Counted from the first letter of the stretch, positions 1 to 10,182 are shown. The stretch: 64,000 bases of DNA from Rhizobium sp. 11515TR (GCF_002277895.1 NZ_CP023000.1:1054001-1118000), one strand, 5' to 3'. A program made the numbers and translations. The notes: a model not told the origin generated them from the sequence alone.

Positions 1-171
1 CAGCAGCCCTATCTCTGGGCCTATCAGGGAATGAAGCTGATGGCCGCCTATCTGAAGGGCGACAAATCGGGCATTCCCGCTGGCAAGCTGATCATCATCC
101 CAACGAAAATCATCGGCAAGGACGATGTCGATGCCTATGCGGCCAATCTGAAGGCCATGGCTGGCAATTGA
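1..171 (+). CDS. Sugar ABC transporter substrate-binding protein, C-terminal end (partial)
   Basis: The frame open from base 1 ends at TGA (169-171), giving the last 56 residues; the start lies outside the window. The fragment contains QQPYLWAYQGMKLMAAYLKG and ends DAYAANLKAMAGN, as expected for the last helices of a periplasmic binding protein of the ribose/xylose type (Peripla_BP_4). The downstream RbsA-like ATPase and RbsC-like permease on the same strand support this: the order binding protein, ATPase, permease is usual for CUT2 sugar importers. The sugar cannot be told from this fragment. Confidence 0.75.
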   Translation, partial: QQPYLWAYQGMKLMAAYLKGDKSGIPAGKLIIIPTKIIGKDDVDAYAANLKAMAGN

Positions 172-180
172 GGCCAGCCG

Positions 181-209
181 GCAGCGCCGGTTACGGGGAC
201 CGGCGCTGC
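181..209 (+). terminator. Strong hairpin between binding-protein and ATPase genes
   Basis: A perfect 11-bp stem (181-191 with 199-209) encloses a 7-nt loop, 9 bases after the stop codon of the binding-protein gene. There is no T-run. A hairpin here is typical of ABC importer operons, where it stabilises the upstream mRNA or partly ends transcription so that more binding protein than ATPase is made. That role is inferred. Confidence 0.7.
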
Positions 210-273
210 TCGAATGCAGTTGCTCACGTCGCCGCGGCTCTCGAAGCCACATCGCACAGGCATGATATTCGTT

Positions 274-1812
<1,539 letters not shown>

Positions 1813-1815
<3 letters not shown>

Positions 1816-1908
1816 AGCGGCTCATCGAATCTTGAGTCATTCTAACTCGTTGTTTTTACGCAATTTCCAACGAAAGACGCTCGGTGCTTTCCCATGGAAT
1901 TGCTCTAA
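1813..1908. repeat. Rhizobial-type intergenic repeat, copy 1
   Basis: The 96-bp segment starts with TAGAGC, whose first three bases are the ATPase stop codon, and ends with the inverted GCTCTA. Its inner part (TCGAAT, TTGTTTTT, GCAATTTCC, GGAATTGCTCTA) matches a second copy at about 42199-42282. Elements of this look are widespread between genes in Rhizobiaceae. I do not assign it to a named family. Confidence 0.6.
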
Positions 1909-1936
1909 CGGCTGCTGTCAATGGGAATTGATATCG

Positions 1937-2944
1937 ATGAGCAAGAAAGATCTGGGCCTGCTTCTGTTGATCATCGTCGTCGGCATTGTCGTGACGATCA
2001 TCAATCCGCGCTTCCTTCTGCCGATCAACCTCGCCAATACCTCGAACCTCATCGGCCTTTTCGGAATATTGTCGATCGGCCAGGCTTTCGTCATTATCAC
2101 CGGCGGCATCGAACTGTCGGTAGGCTCGCTGGTCGCCCTGCTCGGCGTCCTGTTCATCGATTTCATCGCCGTTCAGAACATGCCCTGGGCAATTGCCCTG
2201 CCCTTGATCCTGATCCTCGGCGGCGTCCTGGGAGCGATCCATGGCTGGCTGATTACCCGGCTCAACCTCCAGCCTTTCGTCGTCACGCTCTGCGGCCTCC
2301 TAATCTATCGTGGTGCTGCGCGCTTCTACACTGCGGACGGGACGGCCGGCTTCGCCTTTGGCCAGAACTTTCCGACCCTCGAATTCCTGACCGCCGGCCG
2401 CTTCTATGGGGTGCCGAATACCTTCATCGCGCTCGTGATCATTGCCGCCGTTATGTGGATCGTTCTGCATCGCTCCGTCTATGGCCGCTATCTCTACGCC
2501 ATCGGCAAGAATGAGGAGGCGGCAAAATATTCCGGCATCCGCACCACGAAGATGGTAACGGTCGCCTACATCATCTGCGGCGTGCTGACGGCGCTTTCCG
2601 CGATCTATTTTGCCATGTACACCCGCTCCATCTCGCCGGCGAGCCATGGGCAGTTCTATGAGCTCTACGCGATCGCCGCGGCGGTTCTTGGCGGCTTTTC
2701 GCTGCGCGGCGGTGAAGGATCGTTGATCGGCGTGGTGCTGGGCACGATCCTGCTGCAGGAATTGCAGAACCTCGTCAACCTTTTGGGTATTCCTTCCTCG
2801 CTCAACTTCGCCGTCATGGGCGGCGTCATCCTGATCGGCGTCTTGATCGACCAGCAATGGAGCGCCATCCGGGCGCAACGGCGCCTCGTCTCTGCCGCGC
2901 GCCAGGCGGAAACGCGCCAGCCTGCCGAACAACCGCAGTCATGA
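1937..2944 (+). CDS. Sugar ABC transporter permease, CUT2 (RbsC type)
   Basis: Membrane channel of the sugar importer. It is 335 residues, normal for RbsC/XylH proteins, from an ATG followed by SKKDLGLLLLIIVVGIVV. There are about eight to ten hydrophobic segments, with GILSIGQAFVIITGGIELSV and VYGRYLYAIGKNEEAAKYSG, both typical of the BPD_transp_2 family (the EAA-like loop contacts the ATPase). A longer frame reaches back into the ATPase gene but that part reads as repeat DNA, so I reject it. The last six bases overlap the end of the convergent gene at 2939-3445. It is separated from the ATPase by the repeat at 1813-1908 but probably belongs to the same operon. Confidence 0.92.
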   Translation: MSKKDLGLLLLIIVVGIVVTIINPRFLLPINLANTSNLIGLFGILSIGQAFVIITGGIELSVGSLVALLGVLFIDFIAVQNMPWAIALPLILILGGVLGAIHGWLITRLNLQPFVVTLCGLLIYRGAARFYTADGTAGFAFGQNFPTLEFLTAGRFYGVPNTFIALVIIAAVMWIVLHRSVYGRYLYAIGKNEEAAKYSGIRTTKMVTVAYIICGVLTALSAIYFAMYTRSISPASHGQFYELYAIAAAVLGGFSLRGGEGSLIGVVLGTILLQELQNLVNLLGIPSSLNFAVMGGVILIGVLIDQQWSAIRAQRRLVSAARQAETRQPAEQPQS

Positions 2945-3445
2945 TGGGATCGACCTGTTGCAGACGGGGCATCCGTCAGCATGCATGATGATCCCATGCG
3001 TTTCGCAGCGGCTGAGGGCGCTCTCGGAAAAGGTCGAATGGATTGCCGTGCCGCTTGCCCTGATATCGTGTGATCCAAATACCGACACGAGCATTCGCAA
3101 ACGCATCAGGCACGGCATCAGCCAGTCTTCTTTCGGCTCGTAGCCCAGTTTCTCCCAACCGACTTTCGATTCCGCGGCAGTGATCGCCCGAATTAGAAAA
3201 TTCCGATCCTCGGCAAATGTTGCAACGTGCCAGGGCATTTCGGCGATGTCGAATCCCACCGCTCCAAGTCCCAAGACTGCCTGATCTCGCGATGCGATCC
3301 AGGATGCAAACGCTTGCTCTGACCTCGTCTGCGCCAACGCCGACCCAGCAATGGCGAGAACTTCCATGAAAACGTCGGTCAATCCGTTCTGCATCTGAAT
3401 CGCGGGCAGCTCCGGACGAGCATTGCATGTTATTCGGTTCGCCAT
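2939..3445 (-). CDS. Hypothetical protein with C-terminal Cys/His cluster
   Basis: A 168-residue soluble protein that I do not recognise. Codon use and composition (Ala, Glu, Trp, low-complexity free) look like real coding sequence, and it fills the space between two convergent or tandem genes. The C-terminus has the spacing C-x3-H-x4-H-x3-C-x2-C (CETHGIIMHADGCPVC), which could bind a metal. The body is predicted mainly helical, with EMPWHVATFAEDRNFLIRAI in the middle. An AGGAG-like GGAG lies about 15 bases before the start, somewhat far. It converges on the sugar permease gene with a 6-bp overlap of stop regions. No function is proposed. Confidence 0.6.
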   Translation of the reverse strand: MANRITCNARPELPAIQMQNGLTDVFMEVLAIAGSALAQTRSEQAFASWIASRDQAVLGLGAVGFDIAEMPWHVATFAEDRNFLIRAITAAESKVGWEKLGYEPKEDWLMPCLMRLRMLVSVFGSHDIRASGTAIHSTFSESALSRCETHGIIMHADGCPVCNRSIPS

Positions 3446-3505
3446 GGCTTTGAGATGGCTCCATTTACGGCTGCGTCACCGACGTAAGAATAGGCCCTGT
3501 CCTGA

Positions 3506-4408
3506 TCAGGTCATCCACTTGCGGTGCTCGGCGAAACGCTCTGCCAAAAGGTCGATGAACAATCGCACTTTCGTCGGCAGATGGCTACGGTTCGGATAGA
3601 TCGCGCTGATCATGAATTCCACGGCGCGATAGTCGGGCATGACACGCACGAGACGGCCAGCGGCCACCTCTTCGAAGACGATGAAACTCGGCGCGAGAAA
3701 GATGCCCTGCCCGCTTGCCAGGAGAAAGCGCAGCGTCTCCGCGCTGTTGGAGACGACATTGCCGGAAATCTTGACTCCTACCTGCTTGCCATCGGCATCC
3801 TCGAAACGCCATTCGTCGCCATAGGGGTAATAGGTATATTGCAGGCAATTATGCTCCGCGAGATCGGCCGGAACCTTCGGCATCGGATGTGTGTCACGAT
3901 ATTCGGGCGAGCAGACGAGCATGTGCCGCCAGGGCGCAAGCTTGCGTGCGACGAGTGTCGAGTCGGACGCGGGCAGGGTTCGGATCATAAGATCGTAACC
4001 CTCCTCGACCATGTCGATCGACCGTTCTCCGACGTTGAAATCGAGCGAGATCGCGGGATATTGCGTCATGAATTCGTTGACGACGGGAAGCAGGAAGCGG
4101 ACGATGGCGCCGCTGGTGTAGAGCTTCAGCGTGCCTCGCGGCGTGGTACTAAGCGCACCGGCGGCCCGATCGGCCTCCTCGAGATCGGCCAGGATCTGCA
4201 AGGAACGCTCATAATAATATTTGCCGGTTTCCGTCAAACTGATCCGGCGCGTCGTCCGGTTCAGGAGCCGCGCGCCCAAGCGGTCTTCCAACGATTGCAC
4301 GTGATTGCCCACCATGGTGACGGACATGTTGAGCCGGCGGGCGGCGGCGGAAAAGCCGCCACATTCCACCACCCGGCCAAAGACTGTGAGGCTGGTCAAC
4401 CGATCCAT
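3506..4408 (-). CDS. LysR-family transcriptional regulator
   Basis: A 300-residue LTTR: N-terminal winged helix-turn-helix (residues 1-60, with FSAAARRLNMSVTMVGNHVQ as the recognition region and LLNRTTRRISLTETGKYYYE following) and a LysR_substrate effector domain to the end. The subfamily resembles the AaeR/DmlR type. It is divergently transcribed from the EmrA-type adaptor gene, with 136 bp between the starts, the classical layout for an LTTR controlling its neighbour. A 50-bp motif in that spacer recurs before the emrB-type gene (see repeats at 4418 and 5748), so both efflux genes may be its targets; this is inference. Confidence 0.92.
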   Translation of the reverse strand: MDRLTSLTVFGRVVECGGFSAAARRLNMSVTMVGNHVQSLEDRLGARLLNRTTRRISLTETGKYYYERSLQILADLEEADRAAGALSTTPRGTLKLYTSGAIVRFLLPVVNEFMTQYPAISLDFNVGERSIDMVEEGYDLMIRTLPASDSTLVARKLAPWRHMLVCSPEYRDTHPMPKVPADLAEHNCLQYTYYPYGDEWRFEDADGKQVGVKISGNVVSNSAETLRFLLASGQGIFLAPSFIVFEEVAAGRLVRVMPDYRAVEFMISAIYPNRSHLPTKVRLFIDLLAERFAEHRKWMT

Positions 4409-4417
4409 ATTGCCCTC

Positions 4418-4467
4418 GGATTATCCACTGTGACTTGATGATCCTTCCCGATTTGAGGAGATTATCA
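4418..4467. promoter_or_regulatory. Shared operator-like motif, copy A (upstream of efflux adaptor gene)
   Basis: This 50-bp segment matches 5748-5797 at 37 of 50 positions by my hand alignment, including an identical 16-mer (GATGATCCTTCCCGAT) and GGATTATCCA and ATTATCA at the same spacing. GGATTATCCA and TTGATGATCC form an imperfect inverted repeat with a 7-bp spacer. It lies between the divergent LysR and adaptor genes. Confidence 0.5.
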
Positions 4468-4544
4468 GAAGGACGGTTTGGACGCATCTTCATCGCATCA
4501 AAATGGCCCCGGGCAAAGGGGTGGCGCATTGAAGGAAACGGACA

Positions 4545-5771
4545 ATGGTGGAACTCCCCCGCAACGAAGCGTTCAGGAACGCGAGCCAAGCCGATGCTGC
4601 TCCGGCCAACGAGGTCGCCAGGTCTCCGGCAACCGAAGCCCCGCAGGGCGTGACCGTCGAAGCGCCTGTCGCTTCGGCCACGCCCAAGGCTGGCAGAAAG
4701 CTCATCAAGCGCGGCGTGCTGATCGCCGCGCTGCTGGCTGGCGTCGCGATCGCGGCGGATTTCGGCTACCGCTACTGGACGGTCGGACGCTTCATCGAAT
4801 CCACAGACGATGCCTATGTGAAGGCCGATTACACCACGATCGCGCCGAAGGTCGCCGGCTATATCAAGGATGTGCTTGTCAACGACAATGACAAGGTCAA
4901 GGCCGGCCAGGTGCTCGCCCGCATAGACGATCGCGATTTCCAGGCCGCACTTTCCCAAGCGAAGGCGGACCTCAAGGCCGCTGACGCGGCGATTTCCAAC
5001 ATCGATGCGCAGATCCAGCTGCAGCAATCGCTGATCGGGCAGGCCAAGGCAACGGTCGACGCGTCGCAAGCCTCCTTGGATTATGCGATATCGGATGCCG
5101 CGCGTTCGGCTCGTCTGATCACCAATGGCGTCGGCACACAGTCGCGGGCCGAAGAGACGGCATCGGCCAGAAAGCAGGCCGCCGCCGCCGTCGAGCGCGA
5201 CCAAGCCGCGCTGGTCGCCGCTCAGAACAAGGTACCGGTGCTGCAGACCCAGCGAGACCAGGCAGCCGCCCAGCGCGATCGGGCCGCCGCGGCCGTTCAG
5301 CAGGCCGAGCTCAATCTTTCCTATACCAACATTGTCGCCGCCGTCGACGGCACGGTCGGCGCCCGCTCGATTCGCGTCGGGCAGTATGTGACATCGGGAA
5401 CGCAGCTGATGGCGGTGGTGCCGCTGCACTCGGTCTATGTCGTCGCGAACTTCAAGGAGACGCAGCTCACCTATGTACGTCCCGGACAGTCGGTCGAAAT
5501 CAAGGTCGACAGCTTCCCGGACGTCACCATCAAGGGCCATGTCGACAGCCTCTCGCCGGCAAGCGGGCTCGAATTCTCGCTGCTGCCACCGGACAATGCG
5601 ACAGGCAATTTCACCAAGATCGTCCAGCGCATACCGGTGAAGATCGTCATCGATGACGATAATCTGGCCGGGCTGCTGCGCTCCGGCATGTCGGTGGAGC
5701 CGGAAATCGACACCAAGGCCGCCCAGACATCGACGACGGATGCACAAGGATTATCCAGCCACGCTGGATGA
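4545..5771 (+). CDS. HlyD/EmrA-family efflux membrane-fusion protein
   Basis: Periplasmic adaptor that links an inner-membrane MFS pump to an outer-membrane channel. It has 408 residues: a cytoplasmic N-tail, one membrane helix near residues 55-75 (GVLIAALLAGVAIAADFGY), a biotinyl-lipoyl half motif (YTTIAPKVAGYIKDVLVND), a long coiled-coil hairpin of about residues 140-240 rich in Ala/Gln, and the second lipoyl and beta-barrel part (DGTVGARSIRVGQYV, VVANFKETQLTYVRPGQ). GAAGGA lies about 10 bases before the ATG. It is followed at 5849 by a DHA2 transporter, forming an EmrAB-type pair. No outer-membrane TolC partner is encoded nearby. Substrate unknown. Confidence 0.9.
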   Translation: MVELPRNEAFRNASQADAAPANEVARSPATEAPQGVTVEAPVASATPKAGRKLIKRGVLIAALLAGVAIAADFGYRYWTVGRFIESTDDAYVKADYTTIAPKVAGYIKDVLVNDNDKVKAGQVLARIDDRDFQAALSQAKADLKAADAAISNIDAQIQLQQSLIGQAKATVDASQASLDYAISDAARSARLITNGVGTQSRAEETASARKQAAAAVERDQAALVAAQNKVPVLQTQRDQAAAQRDRAAAAVQQAELNLSYTNIVAAVDGTVGARSIRVGQYVTSGTQLMAVVPLHSVYVVANFKETQLTYVRPGQSVEIKVDSFPDVTIKGHVDSLSPASGLEFSLLPPDNATGNFTKIVQRIPVKIVIDDDNLAGLLRSGMSVEPEIDTKAAQTSTTDAQGLSSHAG

Positions 5772-5797
5772 TCCTTCCCGATCTTCATCGATTATCA
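5748..5797. promoter_or_regulatory. Shared operator-like motif, copy B (before the DHA2 transporter gene)
   Basis: Partner of 4418-4467. Here the dyad is better: GGATTATCCA and TGGATGATCC match at 9 of 10 pairs around a 7-bp spacer. It starts inside the last codons of the adaptor gene, whose TGA stop (5769-5771) lies in the right half-site, and ends 51 bp before the transporter start. Confidence 0.5.
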
Positions 5798-5848
5798 CCT
5801 CTGTATCGTCATGAGATTATTCCGGCATGAGCCGGAAGGAGACACGTC

Positions 5849-7456
5849 GTGGCTACCCTTCAGATCGCCGCAAACAACAATTCAGCCGCATCCGCTCCGG
5901 TTGCCCGGGCCGCCATGAGCCCGCTGCGCATGTGGACCGCCGTCGTTGGTTCGACACTTGGCGCCTTCATGGCCGTTCTCAACATCCAGATCGTCAATGC
6001 CTCGCTTGCCGACATCCAGGGCGCGATCGGCGCCGGAACGGACGATGGCGGCTGGATCTCGACTTCCTATCTGATCGCCGAGATTGTGGTCATTCCCCTT
6101 AGCGCCTGGCTCGCCCGCGTTTTTTCGGTACGCATCTATCTGCTGACCAACGCTATCCTTTTCCTTCTCTTCTCAGTCGGCTGCGCCTTTGCCGCGAACC
6201 TCCAGCAGATGATCATTCTGCGCGCCATACAGGGCTTTTCCGGCGGCGTGCTGATCCCCATGGCCTTCACGATCATCATCACGCTGCTTCCGAAGCCCAA
6301 GCAACCGATGGGTCTTGCCCTCTTTGCTCTTTCCGCCACCTTCGCGCCGGCGATCGGCCCGACCATCGGCGGCTACCTCACGGAAAACTGGGGCTGGGAA
6401 TACATATTCTATGTCAATCTCGTACCCGGCATACTGATGGTCGGCATGCTCTGGGCCTCGCTTGACCGCGCACCGATGAACCTTTCGCTGCTCGCCAAGG
6501 GCGATTGGCCCGGCATCATCACCATGGCGGTTGGCCTTGCGGCACTGCAGACCGTGCTTGAAGAAGGCAATAAGGACGACTGGTTCGGCTCGCCGTTCAT
6601 CGTCCGCCTCTCCGTCATCGCCGCGGTCTCTTTGACGCTCTTTCTCGTTATCGAACTCCGCGCCGCTCATCCGCTCCTCAATCTGCGTCTGCTGGCACGC
6701 CGCAATTTCGGCTTCGGCATCGTCGCCAATTTCCTGATGGGCGTCGCCCTCTATGGTTCGGTCTTCATCCTGCCGATCTATCTGACGCGCATCCAGGGCT
6801 ATAATTCCGAGCAGATCGGCATGGTGCTTGCATGGACCGGCATTCCGCAGCTCATTCTGATCCCGCTGGTGCCGCGGCTGATGAAGCGTGTCGACGCCCG
6901 GCTGCTGATCATTGTCGGCTTCGCGCTCTTTGCCGCTTCGAACTTCATGAATATCTACATGACGAGCAACTATGCCAGCGACCAGCTCTTCTGGCCGAAC
7001 ATCGTGCGTGCCGTCGGCCAGGCACTCGCCTTCACGCCGCTGACGGCGATCGCCACCGCCGGCATCGAGCAGGAAAATGCCGGTTCCGCTTCGGCGCTCT
7101 TCAACATGATGCGCAATCTCGGTGGCGCGGTCGGCATTGCAGCGCTGCAGACCTTTCTCACCAAGCGCGAGCAGTTCCATTCCAACATCCTCACGAATTC
7201 GGTCTCCGTATTCGAAGAGGCGACCCGTGCCCGCGTTGCCAATCTGACGAATTACTTCATGAACCATGGTGTCAGCGACCAGGCGCTTGCCACGCACAAG
7301 GCGATCGTCGCCATCGCCGCCAGCCTTCGCAAGCAGGCCAACATCATGGCTTTCAGCGACACTTTCTTCCTGCTCGGCGTCGCGCTGGTCATCGCCCTCG
7401 TCGCGAGCCTGCTTCTGAAGAAACCCGGCCACCTTTCCGGCGGTGCGGCACACTGA
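5849..7456 (+). CDS. DHA2-family MFS efflux transporter (EmrB type)
   Basis: Proton-driven drug/solute exporter of 535 residues with about 14 hydrophobic segments, as expected for DHA2. It shows the motif-C region GLALFALSATFAPAIGPTIG and the N-terminal LNIQIVNASLADIQG in place of the usual D-T-T-I-V-N-V-A. The start codon is GTG at 5849, chosen because GGAAGGA sits 8 bases upstream and MATLQIAANNN directly precedes the first helix region. It lies 77 bp after the adaptor gene, with a copy of a shared operator-like motif in between, and 30 bp before a nucleotide cyclase gene on the same strand. Probably works with the adaptor as an EmrAB pump; substrate unknown. Confidence 0.9.
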   Translation: MATLQIAANNNSAASAPVARAAMSPLRMWTAVVGSTLGAFMAVLNIQIVNASLADIQGAIGAGTDDGGWISTSYLIAEIVVIPLSAWLARVFSVRIYLLTNAILFLLFSVGCAFAANLQQMIILRAIQGFSGGVLIPMAFTIIITLLPKPKQPMGLALFALSATFAPAIGPTIGGYLTENWGWEYIFYVNLVPGILMVGMLWASLDRAPMNLSLLAKGDWPGIITMAVGLAALQTVLEEGNKDDWFGSPFIVRLSVIAAVSLTLFLVIELRAAHPLLNLRLLARRNFGFGIVANFLMGVALYGSVFILPIYLTRIQGYNSEQIGMVLAWTGIPQLILIPLVPRLMKRVDARLLIIVGFALFAASNFMNIYMTSNYASDQLFWPNIVRAVGQALAFTPLTAIATAGIEQENAGSASALFNMMRNLGGAVGIAALQTFLTKREQFHSNILTNSVSVFEEATRARVANLTNYFMNHGVSDQALATHKAIVAIAASLRKQANIMAFSDTFFLLGVALVIALVASLLLKKPGHLSGGAAH

Positions 7457-7486
7457 GGGCCGCATCTCAAAGAGGAGGAGATAGCC

Positions 7487-8692
7487 ATGACCCTGCTGCA
7501 CGACATGCCCAAGACCGCGGTCATCAATTCCAGAGCGGGCAATAGTGGCGTCAACACCGCGGCTACCCTCAGCCTGATCGAATGGCTGACGGGCGATGAA
7601 TGCCACGCTCTCGACGAGGCCGGCCTCGTCGCCGGGCTCGGCCGCCGCCTGCGGGCCCTCGACCTTCCCATCGATCGATTGACGCTGCACCTGACGACCC
7701 TGCATCCCGAATTCATCGGCCGCACCTTCGCCTGGGCGCCCGGCGAGCCGGTCGAGATCCATGATCGCGAACATGGCTCGCGTCTCGCGCTTGCCAATAC
7801 GCCGCTCATGAAGGCACAGGAGATGCGCGAACCGCTCGTCGTCGGTCCAGGCGAGAGTCCGCACGGGCGCTGGCAACATATCGACATATTTTCCGGCCGG
7901 GGGCTGGTGCAACTGATCGTGGCGCCGCTTTGCAACGCCGACGGACCGATCAGCTGCGCCGTCTTCGCCACGCGGCGGCCAGGCGGCTTCACATCCGGCG
8001 AGCATGATCTGTTCGAGCGCATCCTGCCGGCATTGCGCAACACGTGCGAACTCCGCGTCCTCAGACAATGCGAACTCAGCCTTCTCGACACCTATATCGG
8101 CCCGATGACGGCGAGCCGCATCCTTGCCGGACACATCCGCCGCGGGGAAATCGAATCGATGGAGGCTGCACTTCTGCTGTGCGACCTGCGCGGTTTCACC
8201 GAGCTTTCCAATCGGCTGCCTGGCGGCACGGTGCTCGGGCTCTTGAACGCTTATTTTGACAAGGTGATACCGGCGATCACCCACAAAGGCGGAGAAGTGC
8301 TGAAATTCATGGGCGATGCGGTTCTGGCATTCTTTCCGGGCGCCGATGCGACCGGAGCCTGCGATGCCGCGCTGACCGCGGCAAAGACAATCCTCGATGA
8401 AATAAGCAGCTTCGAATATGAAGGCATCCGCGTCAAGGTCGGTATCGCGCTGCACTATGGCGAGGTGAGCTACGGCAATGTCGGCTCCGGCAACCGCCTG
8501 GACTTCACCTTGATCGGCCCTGACGTCAATATCGTCAGCCGTATCCAGAGCGTCTGCAGCGAGAGCGGCGAAGCGCTCCTGATATCAAGCCCCTTCCAGC
8601 AAAAGGCTGATATCACCGATGCCATCTCGATCGGGCGGCAGCCGCTGAAGGGCTTCGCCAATGCGATGGAGCTTTTTGCGATCGCATGCTGA
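7487..8692 (+). CDS. Class III adenylate/guanylate cyclase, soluble, with GAF-like N-terminus
   Basis: Makes a cyclic nucleotide from a nucleoside triphosphate. It is 401 residues with no membrane segment. The C-terminal half is a class III catalytic domain: LCDLRGFTELSNR (first metal-binding Asp near residue 232), KFMGDAVLAFF (second metal region) and GNVGSGNRLDFTLIGPDVN. The N-terminal half (about residues 30-190) looks GAF-like, with IVAPLCNADGPISCAVFATR, and may sense a ligand. A strong GAGGAG precedes the ATG. The gene is 30 bp after the efflux transporter and is probably cotranscribed with it, an unusual partnership. ATP versus GTP specificity was not resolved. Confidence 0.9.
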   Translation: MTLLHDMPKTAVINSRAGNSGVNTAATLSLIEWLTGDECHALDEAGLVAGLGRRLRALDLPIDRLTLHLTTLHPEFIGRTFAWAPGEPVEIHDREHGSRLALANTPLMKAQEMREPLVVGPGESPHGRWQHIDIFSGRGLVQLIVAPLCNADGPISCAVFATRRPGGFTSGEHDLFERILPALRNTCELRVLRQCELSLLDTYIGPMTASRILAGHIRRGEIESMEAALLLCDLRGFTELSNRLPGGTVLGLLNAYFDKVIPAITHKGGEVLKFMGDAVLAFFPGADATGACDAALTAAKTILDEISSFEYEGIRVKVGIALHYGEVSYGNVGSGNRLDFTLIGPDVNIVSRIQSVCSESGEALLISSPFQQKADITDAISIGRQPLKGFANAMELFAIAC

Positions 8693-9081
8693 CGCTGCCG
8701 ATGAAACAAGAGAGGTGGGCCATCCATGCATTCGGTCGATCCGTCGATTGCGCGGATGGGCTTTCCTGTCCGGATTTCCCGCCAAGCATGTGTTGCATTA
8801 AATCAACAACCAGTTTTTCCGTTTCCGAATGGTTCCGGTTCAGATTTACAAACAATCTGAATGTATATAGCCCTGTCATCAGGACCTAATTAGCTTGCGA
8901 TCTGGTGGGGTGTTGTTTCAGTCGCCAGCTAACGAGGCTCCATCGGGGTGGGGATAGTACCGGCGGTCTATTGCAGATGCAGTGCCTGGTTTTGCTTCCT
9001 GTTTGCGGGGAGCACTTCCAGGATAGCCTATTATGCTCGCTCCTTGGATTACGTAGGAATAATTACGACAAGGAGTTTAAA
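8693..9081. other. 389-bp non-coding leader upstream of porin gene
   Basis: No convincing gene. The left part is A/T-rich (about 8790-8890, with TTTACAAACAATCTGAATGT and GTATATAG) and could hold a promoter, which would give a 5' leader of nearly 200 bases. The right part is richer in G. No clear riboswitch or operator was recognised. Confidence 0.4.
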
Positions 9082-10173
9082 ATGAACATCAAGAGCCTTC
9101 TTCTCGGCTCCGCTGCTGCGCTGGCAGCAGTATCCGGTGCTCATGCTGCTGACGCGATCGTCGCTGCTGAGCCCGAGCCGCTGGAATACGTTCGCATCTG
9201 CGACGCATATGGTGCAGGTTACTTCTTCATTCCCGGAACCGAAACCTGCCTCAAGGTTGGCGGCATGGTCCGTACCGAAGGCAAGTGGTACGATGCCTAT
9301 AATGCCAACAGTCACAACGGCACTCTGTGGCATACCCGCGCTCAGCTGAGTCTCGACACCGCGACCGACACCGAATACGGCCCGCTGAAGACCAACACGG
9401 TCATCCGTTGGGATTGGCAGGAAGGCAATTCGACCTCCAGCAAGCTGCTGTTCGCCAACATCAGCCTCGGCGGCTTCCTCGTCGGTAAGGCCGACTCGCA
9501 GTATAACTACTACATCGGTTATGCCGGCGACGTCATCAACGACGACGTGATCTATGACGGCCCGTATGAACTCAACCAGTTGACCTATAGCTACGATGCC
9601 GGCAATGGCTTCACGGCTGTCGTCTCGCTCGAAGACAGCAACTCCAGCGGTTCGGGCGCTGGTTATGGCGCGAGCTGGGCAAGCGACGACAAGGCGAACC
9701 ACTACGCTCCTGACGTCGTTGCCGGTGCTGGCTTCAAGTCTGGCGCATGGGGCTTCAAGGTCGTCGGCGGTTACGACTCCATCAAGTCGGAAGGCGCCAT
9801 CAAGGCTCGTGTCGATGCCGACTTCGGTACCTTCTCGGCCTTCCTGATGGGCGGCTGGAACACGGACGGCGACAACCTGAACAAATACGCAGGCACCAAC
9901 CTGGCTCGCTCTTCTTGCCCGGCTAACGATGCATCGAAGTGCGGCTGGGGTGACTGGGCTGTTTGGGGTGGCGTTGGCGTTCCGATCAACGAAAAGCTGA
10001 AGTGGAACCTCCAGCTCGCCTATACCGACTCCAAGATCTTTGCCGCAACCACCAACGTCAAGTGGAACCCGGTCAAGAACCTGCTCATCGAGCCGGAAGT
10101 CTCCTACACCAATTTCGATTCTGTGAACCAGGATCAGTGGGCTGGCATCTTGCGCTTCCAGCGTAGCTTCTAA
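9082..10173 (+). CDS. Outer-membrane porin, RopA/Omp2b family (Porin_2)
   Basis: General diffusion porin of the outer membrane. From the ATG at 9082 (AAGGAG 8 bases upstream) it is 363 residues with a clear signal peptide MNIKSLLLGSAAALAAVSGA cut near AHA-AD. The mature N-terminus has the rhizobial porin signature EPLEYVRICDAYGAGYFFIP and TETCLKVGGMVR with two conserved cysteines. The rest alternates as beta strands, and the last residue is Phe (RFQRSF), the usual signal for BAM assembly. A longer in-frame reading back to 8905 lacks a signal peptide at its N-terminus and is rejected. It is monocistronic, followed by two hairpins. Confidence 0.95.
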   Translation: MNIKSLLLGSAAALAAVSGAHAADAIVAAEPEPLEYVRICDAYGAGYFFIPGTETCLKVGGMVRTEGKWYDAYNANSHNGTLWHTRAQLSLDTATDTEYGPLKTNTVIRWDWQEGNSTSSKLLFANISLGGFLVGKADSQYNYYIGYAGDVINDDVIYDGPYELNQLTYSYDAGNGFTAVVSLEDSNSSGSGAGYGASWASDDKANHYAPDVVAGAGFKSGAWGFKVVGGYDSIKSEGAIKARVDADFGTFSAFLMGGWNTDGDNLNKYAGTNLARSSCPANDASKCGWGDWAVWGGVGVPINEKLKWNLQLAYTDSKIFAATTNVKWNPVKNLLIEPEVSYTNFDSVNQDQWAGILRFQRSF

Positions 10174-10182
10174 GAGCGATTT

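Noticed and set aside
6173..8455. Long open frame on the minus strand (760 codons) opposite the DHA2 transporter and cyclase genes
   Set aside because: It is the shadow of two well-identified plus-strand genes in high-GC DNA; composition is Arg/Asp/Gln-rich with no domain, and no ribosome-binding site.
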